Positions 44,121-53,974 are shown, counted from the stretch's first letter. The stretch is 64,000 bases of DNA from Granulosicoccus sp965214025 (GCA_965214025.1 CBDCAW010000004.1:186001-250000), one strand, 5' to 3'. Numbers and translations are program-made. Notes: generated by a model from the letters alone, not told the origin.

Positions 44121-45062
44121 ATGCAACTGATTCGCGGCGCGAAGCGCTGGCCTGAAACGCCTGGCTGCGTGCTTACCATCGGCAACTTCGATGGCGTGCA
44201 CCTGGGCCATCAGGCTATCTTCGAACAGCTGGTGGCAACGTCGCACGCCATGCGCCTACCGTCATGCGTGATGAGTTTCGAGCCTCTGCCGCGCGAGTTC
44301 TTCATGGGAGATGCCGCACCGGGGCGTCTGCAGGGCCTGCGCGACCGCGTGGCTTCCATCGCCGCCTGCGGTATCGATCGCTTGCTGTTGTTGCAGTTCG
44401 ATACAGCTCTGGCACAGCAGGACGCGGCAGCCTTCGTCACCTCGACACTGGTGGAGACCCTGCAGGTCAGGCACCTGCTGATCGGGGATGACTTCCGCTT
44501 CGGTGCCCGTCGGCAGGGAGATTTCGCTCTGCTCCAACAGCAGGCCTCCCGCCATGGCTACGTGCTGGAGCAAAGCGCCACGGTAAACGTCGATGGGTTG
44601 CGCGTGTCCAGCAGCCGCGTACGCGAGGCGCTCGGTCAGTCCGATCTGGATGCGGCGCGGCAGCTGCTCGGCCGCCCTTACAGAATCAGCGGCCGCGTGA
44701 TCCACGGTGAGAAGGTCGGCCGTCAGCTCGGTTTTCCCACCGCCAACGTCAACCTGCAGCGACATCGCCCACCGTTACGCGGTGTATTCGCGGTGGAAGC
44801 CACCGACACACTCACCGGCGAGCACTACCCGGCCGTGGCCAATCTCGGTGAGCGCCCCACCGTGGGCGGGCGCAAGCTGCTGCTGGAAGTACACGCGCTC
44901 GACTCCTCACCCGAGCTCTACGGTCACCATCTACAGGTCGACTTCCTGCATCATATCCGCGGCGAGCAACGCTTTGGCTCACTCGACGAGTTGAAGGCGC
45001 AGATCGCGCTGGATGCCGACACCGCCCGCGAGATGCTGATCGCGACCCCACGGCCCGGTTGA
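44121..45062 (+). CDS. ribF: Bifunctional riboflavin kinase/FAD synthetase RibF
   Basis: 313 residues from the ATG at 44121 (MQLIRGAKRW). FAD synthetase part: VLTIGNFDGVHLGHQAIFEQ, MSFEPLPREFF, LLIGDDFRFGARRQGDFALL, VSSSRVREAL. Riboflavin kinase part: VIHGEKVGRQLGFPTANVNL, RGVFAVE, NLGERPTVGG. It makes FMN and FAD. An upstream open stretch from 44040 overlaps murJ and is not needed. Confidence 0.96.
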   Translation: MQLIRGAKRWPETPGCVLTIGNFDGVHLGHQAIFEQLVATSHAMRLPSCVMSFEPLPREFFMGDAAPGRLQGLRDRVASIAACGIDRLLLLQFDTALAQQDAAAFVTSTLVETLQVRHLLIGDDFRFGARRQGDFALLQQQASRHGYVLEQSATVNVDGLRVSSSRVREALGQSDLDAARQLLGRPYRISGRVIHGEKVGRQLGFPTANVNLQRHRPPLRGVFAVEATDTLTGEHYPAVANLGERPTVGGRKLLLEVHALDSSPELYGHHLQVDFLHHIRGEQRFGSLDELKAQIALDADTAREMLIATPRPG

Positions 45063-45166
45063 GACCGTCGTGATCGCACACCCCGCAGGCCAGTAGGGAG
45101 TCGTAATCGCATACACTGTCCGCCCGCTTGCCACAGGTGCCGAACGGCTTCAGTGAGCCAGCTCGT

Positions 45167-45268
45167 TGCAGGCGCCCGCTCGCTGCAAGTGCATGCTCGA
45201 TGCAGCCGCCCGTTTACTCCAAGAGCCTGCAAGGCCTGCTTCCGATGCAAGCGCCCTCTCTTTGCAAG
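45167..45268 (+). repeat. Four degenerate about 23-bp repeats before ileS
   Basis: Copies at 45167-45189, 45201-45223, 45228-45251 and 45246-45268 begin TGCA(A/G)G or TGCAGC and end CAAG, most with a central GCGCCC or CGCCCG. The whole run is open in the ileS frame, giving a recurrent LQxPAR pattern. The last copy can form CCTCT/AGAGG around TTTGCA. It lies in the 268-base ribF-ileS gap, where I see no other gene. Confidence 0.5.
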
Positions 45269-45330
45269 AGGAAGAAGAAGCACTCTTGCCAGCAACAGGC
45301 CGCAGCTTCCGTGAGAATCCGCGATACACC

Positions 45331-48135
45331 GTGACCGACTACAAACACACGCTCAACCTGCCGAAGACCGACTTCCCGATGCGCGGTAACCTGGCGAAAC
45401 GCGAACCTGAAATGCTCGCGCGCTGGGACGCCGAGGATCTGCACGCGCACATTCGCGACGCTTCGCGCGGCCGCCCCGCCTTCATTCTTCACGACGGCCC
45501 GCCTTACGCCAACGGCGACATCCACATCGGCCATGTGGTGAACAAGGTGCTGAAGGACATGATCGTCAAGAGCAAGCAGCTCGCAGGGTTCGATTCGGCC
45601 TACGTCCCGGGCTGGGACTGTCACGGCCTGCCGATCGAGAACAAGGTCGAATCCCTGGTGGGCAAACCCGGCGAGAAGGTCAGCGAGTCGGAATTCCGGG
45701 CGCATTGCCGTCGCTATGCCGCCGAGCAGATCGACAGCCAGCGCATAGAGTTCAAGCGACTGGGCATCATCGGCGATTGGGACAACCCATACCTGACGAT
45801 GAACTTTGCCAATGAGGCGAACATCGTACGCACGCTCGGCCGCATCATCGATGCCGGCCACGTGTACAAGGGCGTGAAGCCTGTGAACTGGAGCTGGGGC
45901 GCACACACGGCCGTGGCCGAGGCCGAGGTGGAGTATCACGACAAGCACTCCACCGCGATCGACGTACGTTTCGCCGCCCGCGACAGGGCCGACCTGCTGG
46001 CGCCGTTCGGCATCGATGACGATGGCTCCGACGTGAACGTGGTGATCTGGACCACCACCCCCTGGACGATCCCGGGTAACCAGGGCGTGGCTGTGCACCC
46101 GGAGCTCGACTACGCCCTCGTGGCCACCAACGGCGAGCGGCTGATCCTGGCCGATGGCATGGTCGAGTCGGCGATGCAACGCTACGGCTTCGACTCATTC
46201 GAACTGCTGGGCACGGTACGGGGCGAGGCGCTGGACCGCATCCGGCTACGGCACCCTCTCTACGATCGCGACTCGCTGTTGATCCTGGGCGAGCATGTCA
46301 CGTTGGAGGCCGGCACCGGTGCGGTTCATACCGCGCCTGACCACGGCGTGGATGATTTCCAGGTCAGCAGGCATTACGGGCTCGAACTGCTCGACAACGT
46401 CGATGACAACGGCCTGTTCCGTCAGCGCGTGGAGCTGTTCGGCGGTGAGCACGTCATGAAGGTGGACGACCATCTGCTCGAGGAACTGCGCACGCGCGGC
46501 CGGCTCGTCTACAGCGAGAAGTACCAACACAGCTACCCGTTCTGCTGGCGTACCAAGACGCCGATCATCTTCCGCGCCACACCCCAGTGGTTCATCAGCA
46601 TGGACGACAAGTCGCTGCGCGACGACACGATGGATGCGATCACGGGCGTGCGCTGGATTCCGGAGTGGGGCCGGTCACGCATCGAAGGCATGATCGGCAA
46701 CCGGCCGGACTGGTGCATCTCGCGGCAACGCTACTGGGGGGTGCCCATTCCGCTGTTCCTGCACCGTGACACCAACGAGTTGCACCCCGACACCGCCGGC
46801 CTCATCGAGCAGGTGGCGCAACGTATCGAGACCGATGGAATACAAGCCTGGTTTGACCTTGAGCCAGCCGAGCTGCTCGGCGAGGACGCCGCGGCGTGGT
46901 CCAAAGTCACGGATGTGCTCGATGTCTGGTTCGACTCCGGCACCACCTGGTCGCACGTGCTCGAGGACGATGCACGCCTCGGATACCCGGCTGACCTGTA
47001 TCTGGAAGGCTCCGACCAGCACCGTGGCTGGTTTCATTCATCGATACTGACGAGCATGGCCGCCAACCGGCAGGCACCGTACCGGCAGGTACTGACACAC
47101 GGTTTCACCGTCGACAAGGACGGGCGCAAGATGTCCAAGTCGGTGGGCAACGTGATCGCACCGCAGAAGCTGCTCAAGACGCTCGGTGCCGATATCGTGC
47201 GGCTGTGGGTGTGCTCGGCCGACTACCGCGGTGAGATGACCGTTTCGAACGAGATCCTCGATCGCATGGCCGACTCCTACCGGCGTATCCGTAACACGGC
47301 TCGCTACCTGCTCAGCGCCCTGAACGACTTCGACCCGGCGGTGAACAGTGTCGCATCCGAACAGATGCTGGAGCTCGATCGATGGGCGGTGGACCGCGCC
47401 TTGCAAACACAACGGGCCGTGCAGGAAGCCTACGCCGACTACCAATTCCACACCGTGTATCAACGGATTCACAATTTCTGTGCGGTCGACATGTCGAGCT
47501 TCTACCTCGACGTGATCAAGGATCGCCAGTACACCCTGCCGGCCGATAGCCTCGGCCGACGTTCCGCGCAGAGCGCCATGTACCTGATCGCCGATGCCCT
47601 CGTGCGCTGGATCTCGCCGGTGCTGAGCTTCACCGGCGATGAGATCTGGCAGTCCCTGCCGGGCGATCGTAGCGGCAGCGTGTTCACCCGCACCTACAGC
47701 GAGGAGCTGTTCGAGCTCGATGCACACAGTCGCTTCAGCCGTGCGGAGTGGACCACCATCATCGAGGTGCGCGAAGGCGTATCGAAGACGCTCGAACCGT
47801 TGCGCTCCGCCGGTACCATCGGCAGCAGCCTGGATTCCTCAGTGACGTTATATTGCAAGCCTGATACATTGAACCTCTTGCAGCGCTTGGGCGACGAGCT
47901 GCGCTTCGTGCTGATCACATCGGAAGCCTCGGTGGAGAGCGCTGAACACGCTCCCGATGCTGCAGGCTCCATCAGCGCCGGTGGCGAAAGCATCGGTATC
48001 GCGGCGGTGGCCGCCAGCGGCACGAAGTGCGCGCGTTGCTGGCACCGGCGGGCCGATACCGGCACGGTGGCCGCATACCCCGAGCTGTGCACTCGCTGCG
48101 CCGACAACGTTGCCTGCATCGAAGCAGCATCATGA
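45331..48135 (+). CDS. ileS: Isoleucyl-tRNA synthetase
   Basis: 934 residues from the GTG at 45331 (VTDYKHTLNLPKTDFPMRGN). HIGH motif in DIHIGHVVNKVLKDMIVKSK, editing domain, KMSKS motif in RKMSKSVGNVIAPQKLLK, and the C-terminal zinc finger CARCWHRRADTG with CTRCADN. Length matches bacterial type 1 IleRS (about 940). The frame is open upstream to 45166, but those residues are repetitive and have no family counterpart. Overlaps lspA by 4 bases. Confidence 0.97.
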   Translation: MTDYKHTLNLPKTDFPMRGNLAKREPEMLARWDAEDLHAHIRDASRGRPAFILHDGPPYANGDIHIGHVVNKVLKDMIVKSKQLAGFDSAYVPGWDCHGLPIENKVESLVGKPGEKVSESEFRAHCRRYAAEQIDSQRIEFKRLGIIGDWDNPYLTMNFANEANIVRTLGRIIDAGHVYKGVKPVNWSWGAHTAVAEAEVEYHDKHSTAIDVRFAARDRADLLAPFGIDDDGSDVNVVIWTTTPWTIPGNQGVAVHPELDYALVATNGERLILADGMVESAMQRYGFDSFELLGTVRGEALDRIRLRHPLYDRDSLLILGEHVTLEAGTGAVHTAPDHGVDDFQVSRHYGLELLDNVDDNGLFRQRVELFGGEHVMKVDDHLLEELRTRGRLVYSEKYQHSYPFCWRTKTPIIFRATPQWFISMDDKSLRDDTMDAITGVRWIPEWGRSRIEGMIGNRPDWCISRQRYWGVPIPLFLHRDTNELHPDTAGLIEQVAQRIETDGIQAWFDLEPAELLGEDAAAWSKVTDVLDVWFDSGTTWSHVLEDDARLGYPADLYLEGSDQHRGWFHSSILTSMAANRQAPYRQVLTHGFTVDKDGRKMSKSVGNVIAPQKLLKTLGADIVRLWVCSADYRGEMTVSNEILDRMADSYRRIRNTARYLLSALNDFDPAVNSVASEQMLELDRWAVDRALQTQRAVQEAYADYQFHTVYQRIHNFCAVDMSSFYLDVIKDRQYTLPADSLGRRSAQSAMYLIADALVRWISPVLSFTGDEIWQSLPGDRSGSVFTRTYSEELFELDAHSRFSRAEWTTIIEVREGVSKTLEPLRSAGTIGSSLDSSVTLYCKPDTLNLLQRLGDELRFVLITSEASVESAEHAPDAAGSISAGGESIGIAAVAASGTKCARCWHRRADTGTVAAYPELCTRCADNVACIEAAS

Positions 48136-48641
48136 GTCTCGCCCTGCGCTACGCCATCGCCGTCATCGTGGTCGTGCTCGATCAGATTACCAAGGTGATC
48201 GCCGACCGTAGCCTGGAACTGTACGAGCAGATCGTGATCACATCGTTCTTCAACATCACGCTGGCCTACAACAAGGGCGCCGCCTTCAGCTTCCTCGATG
48301 ATGCCGGCGGCTGGCAACGTTGGTTCTTCACCATCGTGAGTACCGTAGTCAGTGTGGTGCTGGTGGTGTGGCTATACCGCATGAGCGTTCGCGAACGCTG
48401 GCTTGGCCTGGCCATTTCCCTGATCCTCGGCGGCGCCGTGGGCAACCTGATCGACCGCATCATCTACGGGCACGTAGTGGACTTCATCCAGGTGCACTAC
48501 GCTGGTGCCTATTTCCCGAGCTTCAATATCGCCGATGCCGCGATTTCCTGTGGCACGGTGATATTGCTCGCGCTGATGTTCTTCGACAGGAACCCGGTCG
48601 ACGGGGCATCGAAGAACACCGACGATCGCGCCGACACCTGA
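48132..48641 (+). CDS. lspA: Lipoprotein signal peptidase LspA
   Basis: 169 residues from the ATG at 48132 (MSLALRYAIAVIVVVLDQIT). Four membrane helices. Catalytic aspartates are Asp117 (YGHVVDFIQ) and Asp135 (FNIADAAIS). It cleaves the signals of diacylated prolipoproteins. The window encodes several clients, including the xylanase, sugar dehydrogenase, LpoB-like and Ig-repeat lipoproteins. Confidence 0.97.
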   Translation: MSLALRYAIAVIVVVLDQITKVIADRSLELYEQIVITSFFNITLAYNKGAAFSFLDDAGGWQRWFFTIVSTVVSVVLVVWLYRMSVRERWLGLAISLILGGAVGNLIDRIIYGHVVDFIQVHYAGAYFPSFNIADAAISCGTVILLALMFFDRNPVDGASKNTDDRADT

Positions 48642-48687
48642 CGGGCTCGTAAGATCCGAAACCGCCATTCATGAAGGAGAGCCCGAC

Positions 48688-49665
48688 ATGCAGATAATGC
48701 TAGCCAATCCCAGGGGCTTCTGCGCCGGTGTGGACCGTGCCATCGAGATCGTCGAGCGTGCCATCGAGCTGCACGGTGCACCGATCTATGTGCGCCACGA
48801 AGTCGTGCACAACAAGTACGTGGTCGATGAACTGCGCGAGAAAGGCGCAGTGTTCGTCGACGAGCTGGAAGAGATCCCGGACGACAGCACCGTGATCTTC
48901 AGCGCTCACGGCGTTTCGCGCGATGTGGAAGAGACCGCCGAGCGCCGCGGCCTGCAGATCTTCGATGCCACCTGCCCGCTGGTGACCAAGGTGCACCTGG
49001 AGGTCGTGAAATACGCACGCGCCGGCAAGGAGGTCATCCTGATCGGCCATGCCGGGCACCCGGAGGTCGAGGGCACCATGGGGCGCTACGATACCCGCCA
49101 TGGCGGGCGCATCGTTCTCGTCGAAAGCCCGGAAGACGTGCCACACCTGGATATTCGGCAGCCGGACGAACTGGCCTTCGTCTCGCAGACCACGCTGTCC
49201 GTCGACGATACGCAAGACATCATCGATGCCCTGCGCGCTCGATTTCCACAGATCGCCGCACCGAACCGGGATGACATCTGCTATGCCACGCAGAATCGGC
49301 AAGATGCGGTAAAGAAGTTGTGTCGGGAAGTCGACCTTCTACTGGTGGTTGGCGCCGCCAACAGCTCGAATTCGAACCGTCTGCAGGAGCTTGGGCAGCG
49401 CGCAGGCGTGGAGTCCTACCTGATCACCCGGGCCGACGTCATCGAGGACGACTGGCTGGTTGGCAAGCATCGGATAGGTGTCACCGCCGGCGCATCGGCC
49501 CCGGAAATCCTGGTGCAGGAAGTGGTTCAGAGGCTGCGCGATGCCGGTGGTCAGACGGCGGAAGAGTCGTCAGGTATCGAGGAGAACATCTCGTTCTCGA
49601 TTCCCAAGGCACTGCGACGGATGGATCTGCCAGGCAGCCGGGTCGATCGTGGCGCCACCAGTTGA
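48688..49665 (+). CDS. ispH: 4-hydroxy-3-methylbut-2-enyl diphosphate reductase
   Basis: 325 residues, AAGGAGAG upstream. Iron-sulfur ligands Cys12 (NPRGFCAGVDRAIEIVERAI), Cys96 (FDATCPLVTKVH) and Cys198 (DDICYATQNRQ). HGVSRDVEE, GHAGHPEVEGTMGRY and SSNSNRLQELG are canonical. Last step of the MEP isoprenoid pathway; it feeds IspB elsewhere in this window. Confidence 0.98.
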   Translation: MQIMLANPRGFCAGVDRAIEIVERAIELHGAPIYVRHEVVHNKYVVDELREKGAVFVDELEEIPDDSTVIFSAHGVSRDVEETAERRGLQIFDATCPLVTKVHLEVVKYARAGKEVILIGHAGHPEVEGTMGRYDTRHGGRIVLVESPEDVPHLDIRQPDELAFVSQTTLSVDDTQDIIDALRARFPQIAAPNRDDICYATQNRQDAVKKLCREVDLLLVVGAANSSNSNRLQELGQRAGVESYLITRADVIEDDWLVGKHRIGVTAGASAPEILVQEVVQRLRDAGGQTAEESSGIEENISFSIPKALRRMDLPGSRVDRGATS

Positions 49666-49720
49666 GGCGAGCAGGGTGCGCACGAGAACAGCGACCGCGT
49701 CGAGGCCGTTGAATCTCGAG

Positions 49721-51001
49721 TCAGCTTGCCTGCTTCAGCAGGGTCTGGACGCCCACCAGCTTGTGGGTAGCCGCCTTGAGGATTTCACCGGGTGATTTGA
49801 GGTCGATACCGGCTTGCTGCAGGCGCCTGGCGAGCAGCAGGTTGTCGGCGCTGGGAATCGAGCTGTGTTCGGCATCGGGCATTTCCGCCTGAATGATCAA
49901 CAGGGATGCGGTCACCAGATCGGTGTAGGTGATCTCCCCGTTATGCGTGCGGTACCAGTCACGTGCCTTGTGCGCGGCATCGACGTAGAAATCCGCGAAA
50001 TCCCAATGGCTGAGCAGCCAGCCGGACACCACCGTGCGTAGATTGTCGATGACAGTGGCGAAGCGATCCCTGTCGGTGATCCGTTCCGCGTGATCGTTGG
50101 CCACGGTGATCACCAGCAGCTCCCCGATGTCGGCTGTGAGAGCCACCAACCCGGCCACCTCGCTCTTCAACTCCGGCGTCTGTTGCGAGAGTACCTGCAC
50201 GATCGCCGACGAGAGTCGGCAGCGGCGCACGTAACGCGTGAGACGCTTGCCGATGATCTCGTTGGCAGGCTCCAGTGTGTTGGCTGCCAGAAGGTCCGCG
50301 AGCATGCGTCGGGTGGATTCGACACCCAGACGGGAGATGGCACCGCGAATGGTCTGGGTGGCGTCCGAACCGCCGGCATCGGCCCGATTCGCCGCATTCA
50401 CGATGTGGGCGGTCAGGCCAGGGTCGGCCTGGATGATCTCGGCAAGCTCCGGAATGCCCTGTACCGACTTGTGCGCATGCGTGATCTGAGTTGCCATCGA
50501 GGCAAGGATCGCGAGGTGAACCTTGCTACCGGTGATGTGTGTGATCACATCGTCGAACAGCAGATTCTCCAGGTCACCGGTTTCCACATCGATCACGTGC
50601 ACTGCGTTCTTCTGCTGCTCTCGCAGCAGGATGTCGATCTGCTCGCGACCGAACTTCACCACCTTGGCCAGAGCCGGCGTTCGCGCACTCTGGTACACGC
50701 TCTTGTCGAGAAACAGTGGCTGCAGGGCGTCGCTGGTTCGGGCCATGAGGCTGCCGGCCTCATCGCGACCGTTATAGAGGTTCAGTGAACCATCGACGAG
50801 ATACATCATCCAGCGATGCGCGTTCTCCGGCTTGAGAACGTCGTTGCGCTGCACGTGCATGACGGTGGCGGTGCGGCACAAGGCTGCCCGGTTGATCGCA
50901 TTGAGTTCGTTGACCGGAGATACCGCGGCGGCCGTTGCCAGAATCAGCGTGGCATCGTTCGCGGTACTCGGATCAGTATTGCTGGCATCGGATTTGAACA
51001 C
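49721..51001 (-). CDS. HDOD-domain protein with cyclic-nucleotide-binding-like N-terminus
   Basis: 426 residues from the GTG at 51001, with CGAGG 10 bases upstream. The frame is open further but overlaps the preceding gene. Residues about 20-145 resemble a cyclic-nucleotide-binding or cupin-like beta roll (VMHVQRNDVLKPENAHRWMM, YLVDGSLNLYNGRDE). Residues about 165-375 are an HDOD domain (HKSVQGIPELAEIIQADPGL, AISRLGVESTRRMLADLLAA). HDOD proteins lack the catalytic HD residues and act as signalling adaptors. Third gene of an operon behind the Ig-repeat lipoprotein, 22 bases apart. Confidence 0.82.
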   Translation of the reverse strand: MFKSDASNTDPSTANDATLILATAAAVSPVNELNAINRAALCRTATVMHVQRNDVLKPENAHRWMMYLVDGSLNLYNGRDEAGSLMARTSDALQPLFLDKSVYQSARTPALAKVVKFGREQIDILLREQQKNAVHVIDVETGDLENLLFDDVITHITGSKVHLAILASMATQITHAHKSVQGIPELAEIIQADPGLTAHIVNAANRADAGGSDATQTIRGAISRLGVESTRRMLADLLAANTLEPANEIIGKRLTRYVRRCRLSSAIVQVLSQQTPELKSEVAGLVALTADIGELLVITVANDHAERITDRDRFATVIDNLRTVVSGWLLSHWDFADFYVDAAHKARDWYRTHNGEITYTDLVTASLLIIQAEMPDAEHSSIPSADNLLLARRLQQAGIDLKSPGEILKAATHKLVGVQTLLKQAS

Positions 51002-51023
51002 GCTGTAAGCCTCGGTTCGAAGA

Positions 51024-53402
51024 TCAGTCGGCGTCGTAGCAGCCCGGCTGCGAACCGAACGGGCTGCGAACATTGGGCGGCGCAGTGCCGGTGTTGTCTT
51101 TCTGTGCCGACAGCAAGGGCAGGAACGTGTCGAAGGAGGCTGTCGACTCCACGTCGAACATCTGTGCCCTGGCTGTGACGCGGACCGTTGCCCACAGGGC
51201 ATTGTTCGCCGGGTACACCAGGTCGAATCGAGTCGCCCCCTGTTCGTCGGTACTCAGGGTGCCGTCCGGAACGCTTGCCAACACCGCTGGCGAACCGATC
51301 GCGGCAGCCGGCACCGGACCTTGCGGTTGGAGGGTCTCGTCGTCGTCGAGATCATCGCCCGAGTCGCGTACTCGGGCCATCCCGGGACTGCCGACGTCGC
51401 ACTCGGCAGTCACGAGGGGTGCCCAATGGCTGGGGTCGAAATAGGCAACCGAGCGCAGCGGCAGGCCGGCCTCATCGACCAGCTGCATGTCACCCTTGTA
51501 GTACCTGAGTGTTCGCACCGATACATCCACCGAGGCATTCTCGAGAGCCGCCCCACTGCCATCGGCGACCTTCACCAGGAACGGCATGGTGTACCGAGAA
51601 CGTCCGGCATCCGTGTCGATAAGATTCGAGGTACCGATCGTCACATCGAGGCGTCTTTCCATGAGAGCGAGCGGGCTGCGGAAGCTATCCGCCGCCACCG
51701 CCGGCTCCTGCGAAGCGACGAATTCGAAATCCGTGCGCGTCGCCGGATAGCCGCCCTCGGCGGCTTGCACCGTGAGGGTGGCAGGCCCGGCGCTCGATGA
51801 GCGCACCATAACCGTCGCCGTGCCGTTCTCATCAGTCAACACCACCGGCTCGGCAATCTCCCCTACGCTAATCCGAAACTGCAAGGGCTGCCCCACGACC
51901 GGTTGCTCCTGAAGCTGCCATGTCACACTCACGGGGTGGGTTCGACCGACCGCCCGTTCGCTCCCCTCGACCTCGGAGTCGAACGACAGCCGATCCGTGG
52001 CGATCGTGAACCGATGGCTGCCGATGACCGTGCCGTCGAGCGCCGAGACGAAAATCTCATCGCTGCCGGCCGCGCTATCCACACTCACCTCACCCACGCC
52101 CTGGGCATCGGTGATGACCGTCTCCGGCGTGACGGCATTGCCCGCCCTCGACCTGAACGTCAGCCGGCGATCGGCGATACGATCACCGTTGCCCGCCTGC
52201 AGGGTGGCGACCAGCCGAGCCGTCTCACCGGGCACCAGGACTACCGGTCCGGCCACGCTCAACGTAGAGCCTCTGGCCCTCAGCACCCCGTTGGCGGTGA
52301 TACCGGCGGAATCGACAACGACGTCGATATCCTTGTTCCGGTAGTCAGCCGTCAGGCCGAGCGATGTGCTCGCTTCACCGTTCTCGTCGGTCACACCGCT
52401 CGTCGAGCGCAGTACACCACCGGCTGCCCTGAAGTCGATCATCCGGCCGGGGACCGCTGCATCGCTATCATCGGTGACCCGAGCCGTGATCGTCGCCACA
52501 CCATCGCTACCGGTGGCAAGGAAATTCCGATTGCTGATCATGCTGATTTGCAGCGGCTCGGCGTCGCTCTGTGCGGAACCAGAAGTAGCCGAGGGGGCAG
52601 AAGCGGGATCAGGCTCAGGATCATCATCAGGTCGATACACCGTGCTCACCGTGCCGTCGAACGCAGACACCGACACTTCACCGCTGCCGCCCGACACACT
52701 TACCTCCGCCTGACCATCGACGTCGGTGCGTGCCGATGCGGGGGTGACGGAGCCACCCGCCGAAGTGGTGAACGTGAGCAGCTCGTCGACGATAGGTGTA
52801 TCGATGCCGGACAGCAACGTGGCGCTCAGCCTTTCACCCGGTGTTGCGTTCTGTGTTTCGCTCGGCGCCGTGCTTGCGTTGTCCGTGGAGTCCGCGGCAG
52901 AGAAGACCACCAGGCGTGTGCCGGTGGCCCGAATCGTTGTCGAGCCACTGACGCGCCCCGCCTCCACGGTGACCACGATGTCGCGGTTCCTGTAGGTTCT
53001 GGCGAGCGTCAGCGTGGCGCTCGCTTCACCGTTCTCGTCTGTCTCGGTATCGATACCTTGCAGCACGCCGCTGTCGGCACTGATGACGACGCTCTGATCG
53101 CCTACGCCCTGGTTGCTCTCATTGGTGACGAACGCGGTGATGGTGGCCTTGCCGGTACCACCGGTGGGCAGCTGTGCCACGTCGCTGATGACCCGCACCG
53201 AGAGGTCCTGGCCGATGGTTGCTGCACCCAAGCCCGGTTCGATGAGATCGCCGTTCGCATTGTACTGCGGCGTTGTCGATCCACCGGTGCTCGTGTCGTC
53301 ACTGCGCTTGCTGCATGAGACCAGCAACACCGAGGTGACGAGCAGCAACATGCCCAGCGCCCTGGGCCACCGGGTGAGTTGCTTCGATCCGGGCTTCATC
53401 AT
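51024..53402 (-). CDS. Ig-like (Big_1/invasin-type) repeat lipoprotein
   Basis: 792 residues. Lipobox LLLVTSVLLVSC (Cys30), a Ser/Thr-rich linker, then repeated bacterial Ig-like domains. Each unit pairs a strand such as GTGKATITAFVTNESNQGVG with TDENGEASATLTLARTYRNR; the pattern recurs at TDVDGQAEVSV, TDENGEASTSLGLTADYRNK, TDAQGVGEVSV and TDENGTATVMV. The C-terminal 180 residues are distinct (LRYYKGDMQLVDEAGLPLRS, SHWAPLVTAECDVG, ending SPFGSQPGCYDAD). Probably displayed at the surface. ATG at 53402 or the next codon. Second gene of the operon, 32 bases after the barrel protein. Confidence 0.82.
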   Translation of the reverse strand: MMKPGSKQLTRWPRALGMLLLVTSVLLVSCSKRSDDTSTGGSTTPQYNANGDLIEPGLGAATIGQDLSVRVISDVAQLPTGGTGKATITAFVTNESNQGVGDQSVVISADSGVLQGIDTETDENGEASATLTLARTYRNRDIVVTVEAGRVSGSTTIRATGTRLVVFSAADSTDNASTAPSETQNATPGERLSATLLSGIDTPIVDELLTFTTSAGGSVTPASARTDVDGQAEVSVSGGSGEVSVSAFDGTVSTVYRPDDDPEPDPASAPSATSGSAQSDAEPLQISMISNRNFLATGSDGVATITARVTDDSDAAVPGRMIDFRAAGGVLRSTSGVTDENGEASTSLGLTADYRNKDIDVVVDSAGITANGVLRARGSTLSVAGPVVLVPGETARLVATLQAGNGDRIADRRLTFRSRAGNAVTPETVITDAQGVGEVSVDSAAGSDEIFVSALDGTVIGSHRFTIATDRLSFDSEVEGSERAVGRTHPVSVTWQLQEQPVVGQPLQFRISVGEIAEPVVLTDENGTATVMVRSSSAGPATLTVQAAEGGYPATRTDFEFVASQEPAVAADSFRSPLALMERRLDVTIGTSNLIDTDAGRSRYTMPFLVKVADGSGAALENASVDVSVRTLRYYKGDMQLVDEAGLPLRSVAYFDPSHWAPLVTAECDVGSPGMARVRDSGDDLDDDETLQPQGPVPAAAIGSPAVLASVPDGTLSTDEQGATRFDLVYPANNALWATVRVTARAQMFDVESTASFDTFLPLLSAQKDNTGTAPPNVRSPFGSQPGCYDAD

Positions 53403-53434
53403 CGTGCGTATTCCTTGTCTAGATCGTGCCAGCT

Positions 53435-53974
53435 TCAGCGAAAGCCGCCGAAGAAATACTGAACACCGATGGTGGCAGTGGTGAACGCACCATCGTCGAA
53501 CCGCAACACGTGCACGTTCAATGCCGTCGTCTCACTACCGAACAGGTTGATACCCGCGCCGAAAGCATTGCCGGAATCGGTGTTGTTCAGGTCGCTGTCT
53601 ATATCCAGACGAACCTGACCCGCCAGCAGGTAGAGCTGTGTTCGGTCCCATCGATAACCGAGCCGCAACATGGCACTCTGGTACTGCACCAAGGGATCAC
53701 TGAAAATGCTGTCAGTCTCGTCAGATGCGGCTCCGGCCTGCAATTCAAGGCCCAGGAAGTCGAGCAACTGGATACCGACAGTCGCGTTGATCGTGCCCAG
53801 GCTCCTGTCGTCGTTGCCCGGAACCTCCAGGCTGCCGTCGGAAAAACCGACGCCGGCGTACGCTCTGGCTGCCTCGTCGGCCTGCACCGGCGCAGAACCG
53901 AGAACAAGAGCCAGCACGGCTGGAATTACCGAGTGCCACAGCTGGCCTGTCAATCTGTGGAGAATTGCTCGCAT
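53435..53974 (-). CDS. Small outer-membrane beta-barrel protein
   Basis: 179 residues with a signal peptide (VIPAVLALVLGSAPVQA). The mature part is a series of alternating amphipathic strands (RAYAGVGFSDGSLEV, LGLELQAGAASDETDS, MLRLGYRWDRTQLYLLAGQV, ATIGVQYFFGGF) typical of an eight-stranded OmpA/OmpW-like barrel of the outer membrane protein beta-barrel superfamily. The last strand ends with aromatic YFFGGF before a final Arg. First gene of the operon with the Ig-repeat lipoprotein and the HDOD protein. Function unknown. Confidence 0.75.
   Translation of the reverse strand: MRAILHRLTGQLWHSVIPAVLALVLGSAPVQADEAARAYAGVGFSDGSLEVPGNDDRSLGTINATVGIQLLDFLGLELQAGAASDETDSIFSDPLVQYQSAMLRLGYRWDRTQLYLLAGQVRLDIDSDLNNTDSGNAFGAGINLFGSETTALNVHVLRFDDGAFTTATIGVQYFFGGFR

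Noticed and set aside
45167..45330. T-box riboswitch upstream of ileS
   Set aside because: No T-box consensus or specifier-loop arrangement was seen, and the family is mainly found in Gram-positive bacteria.
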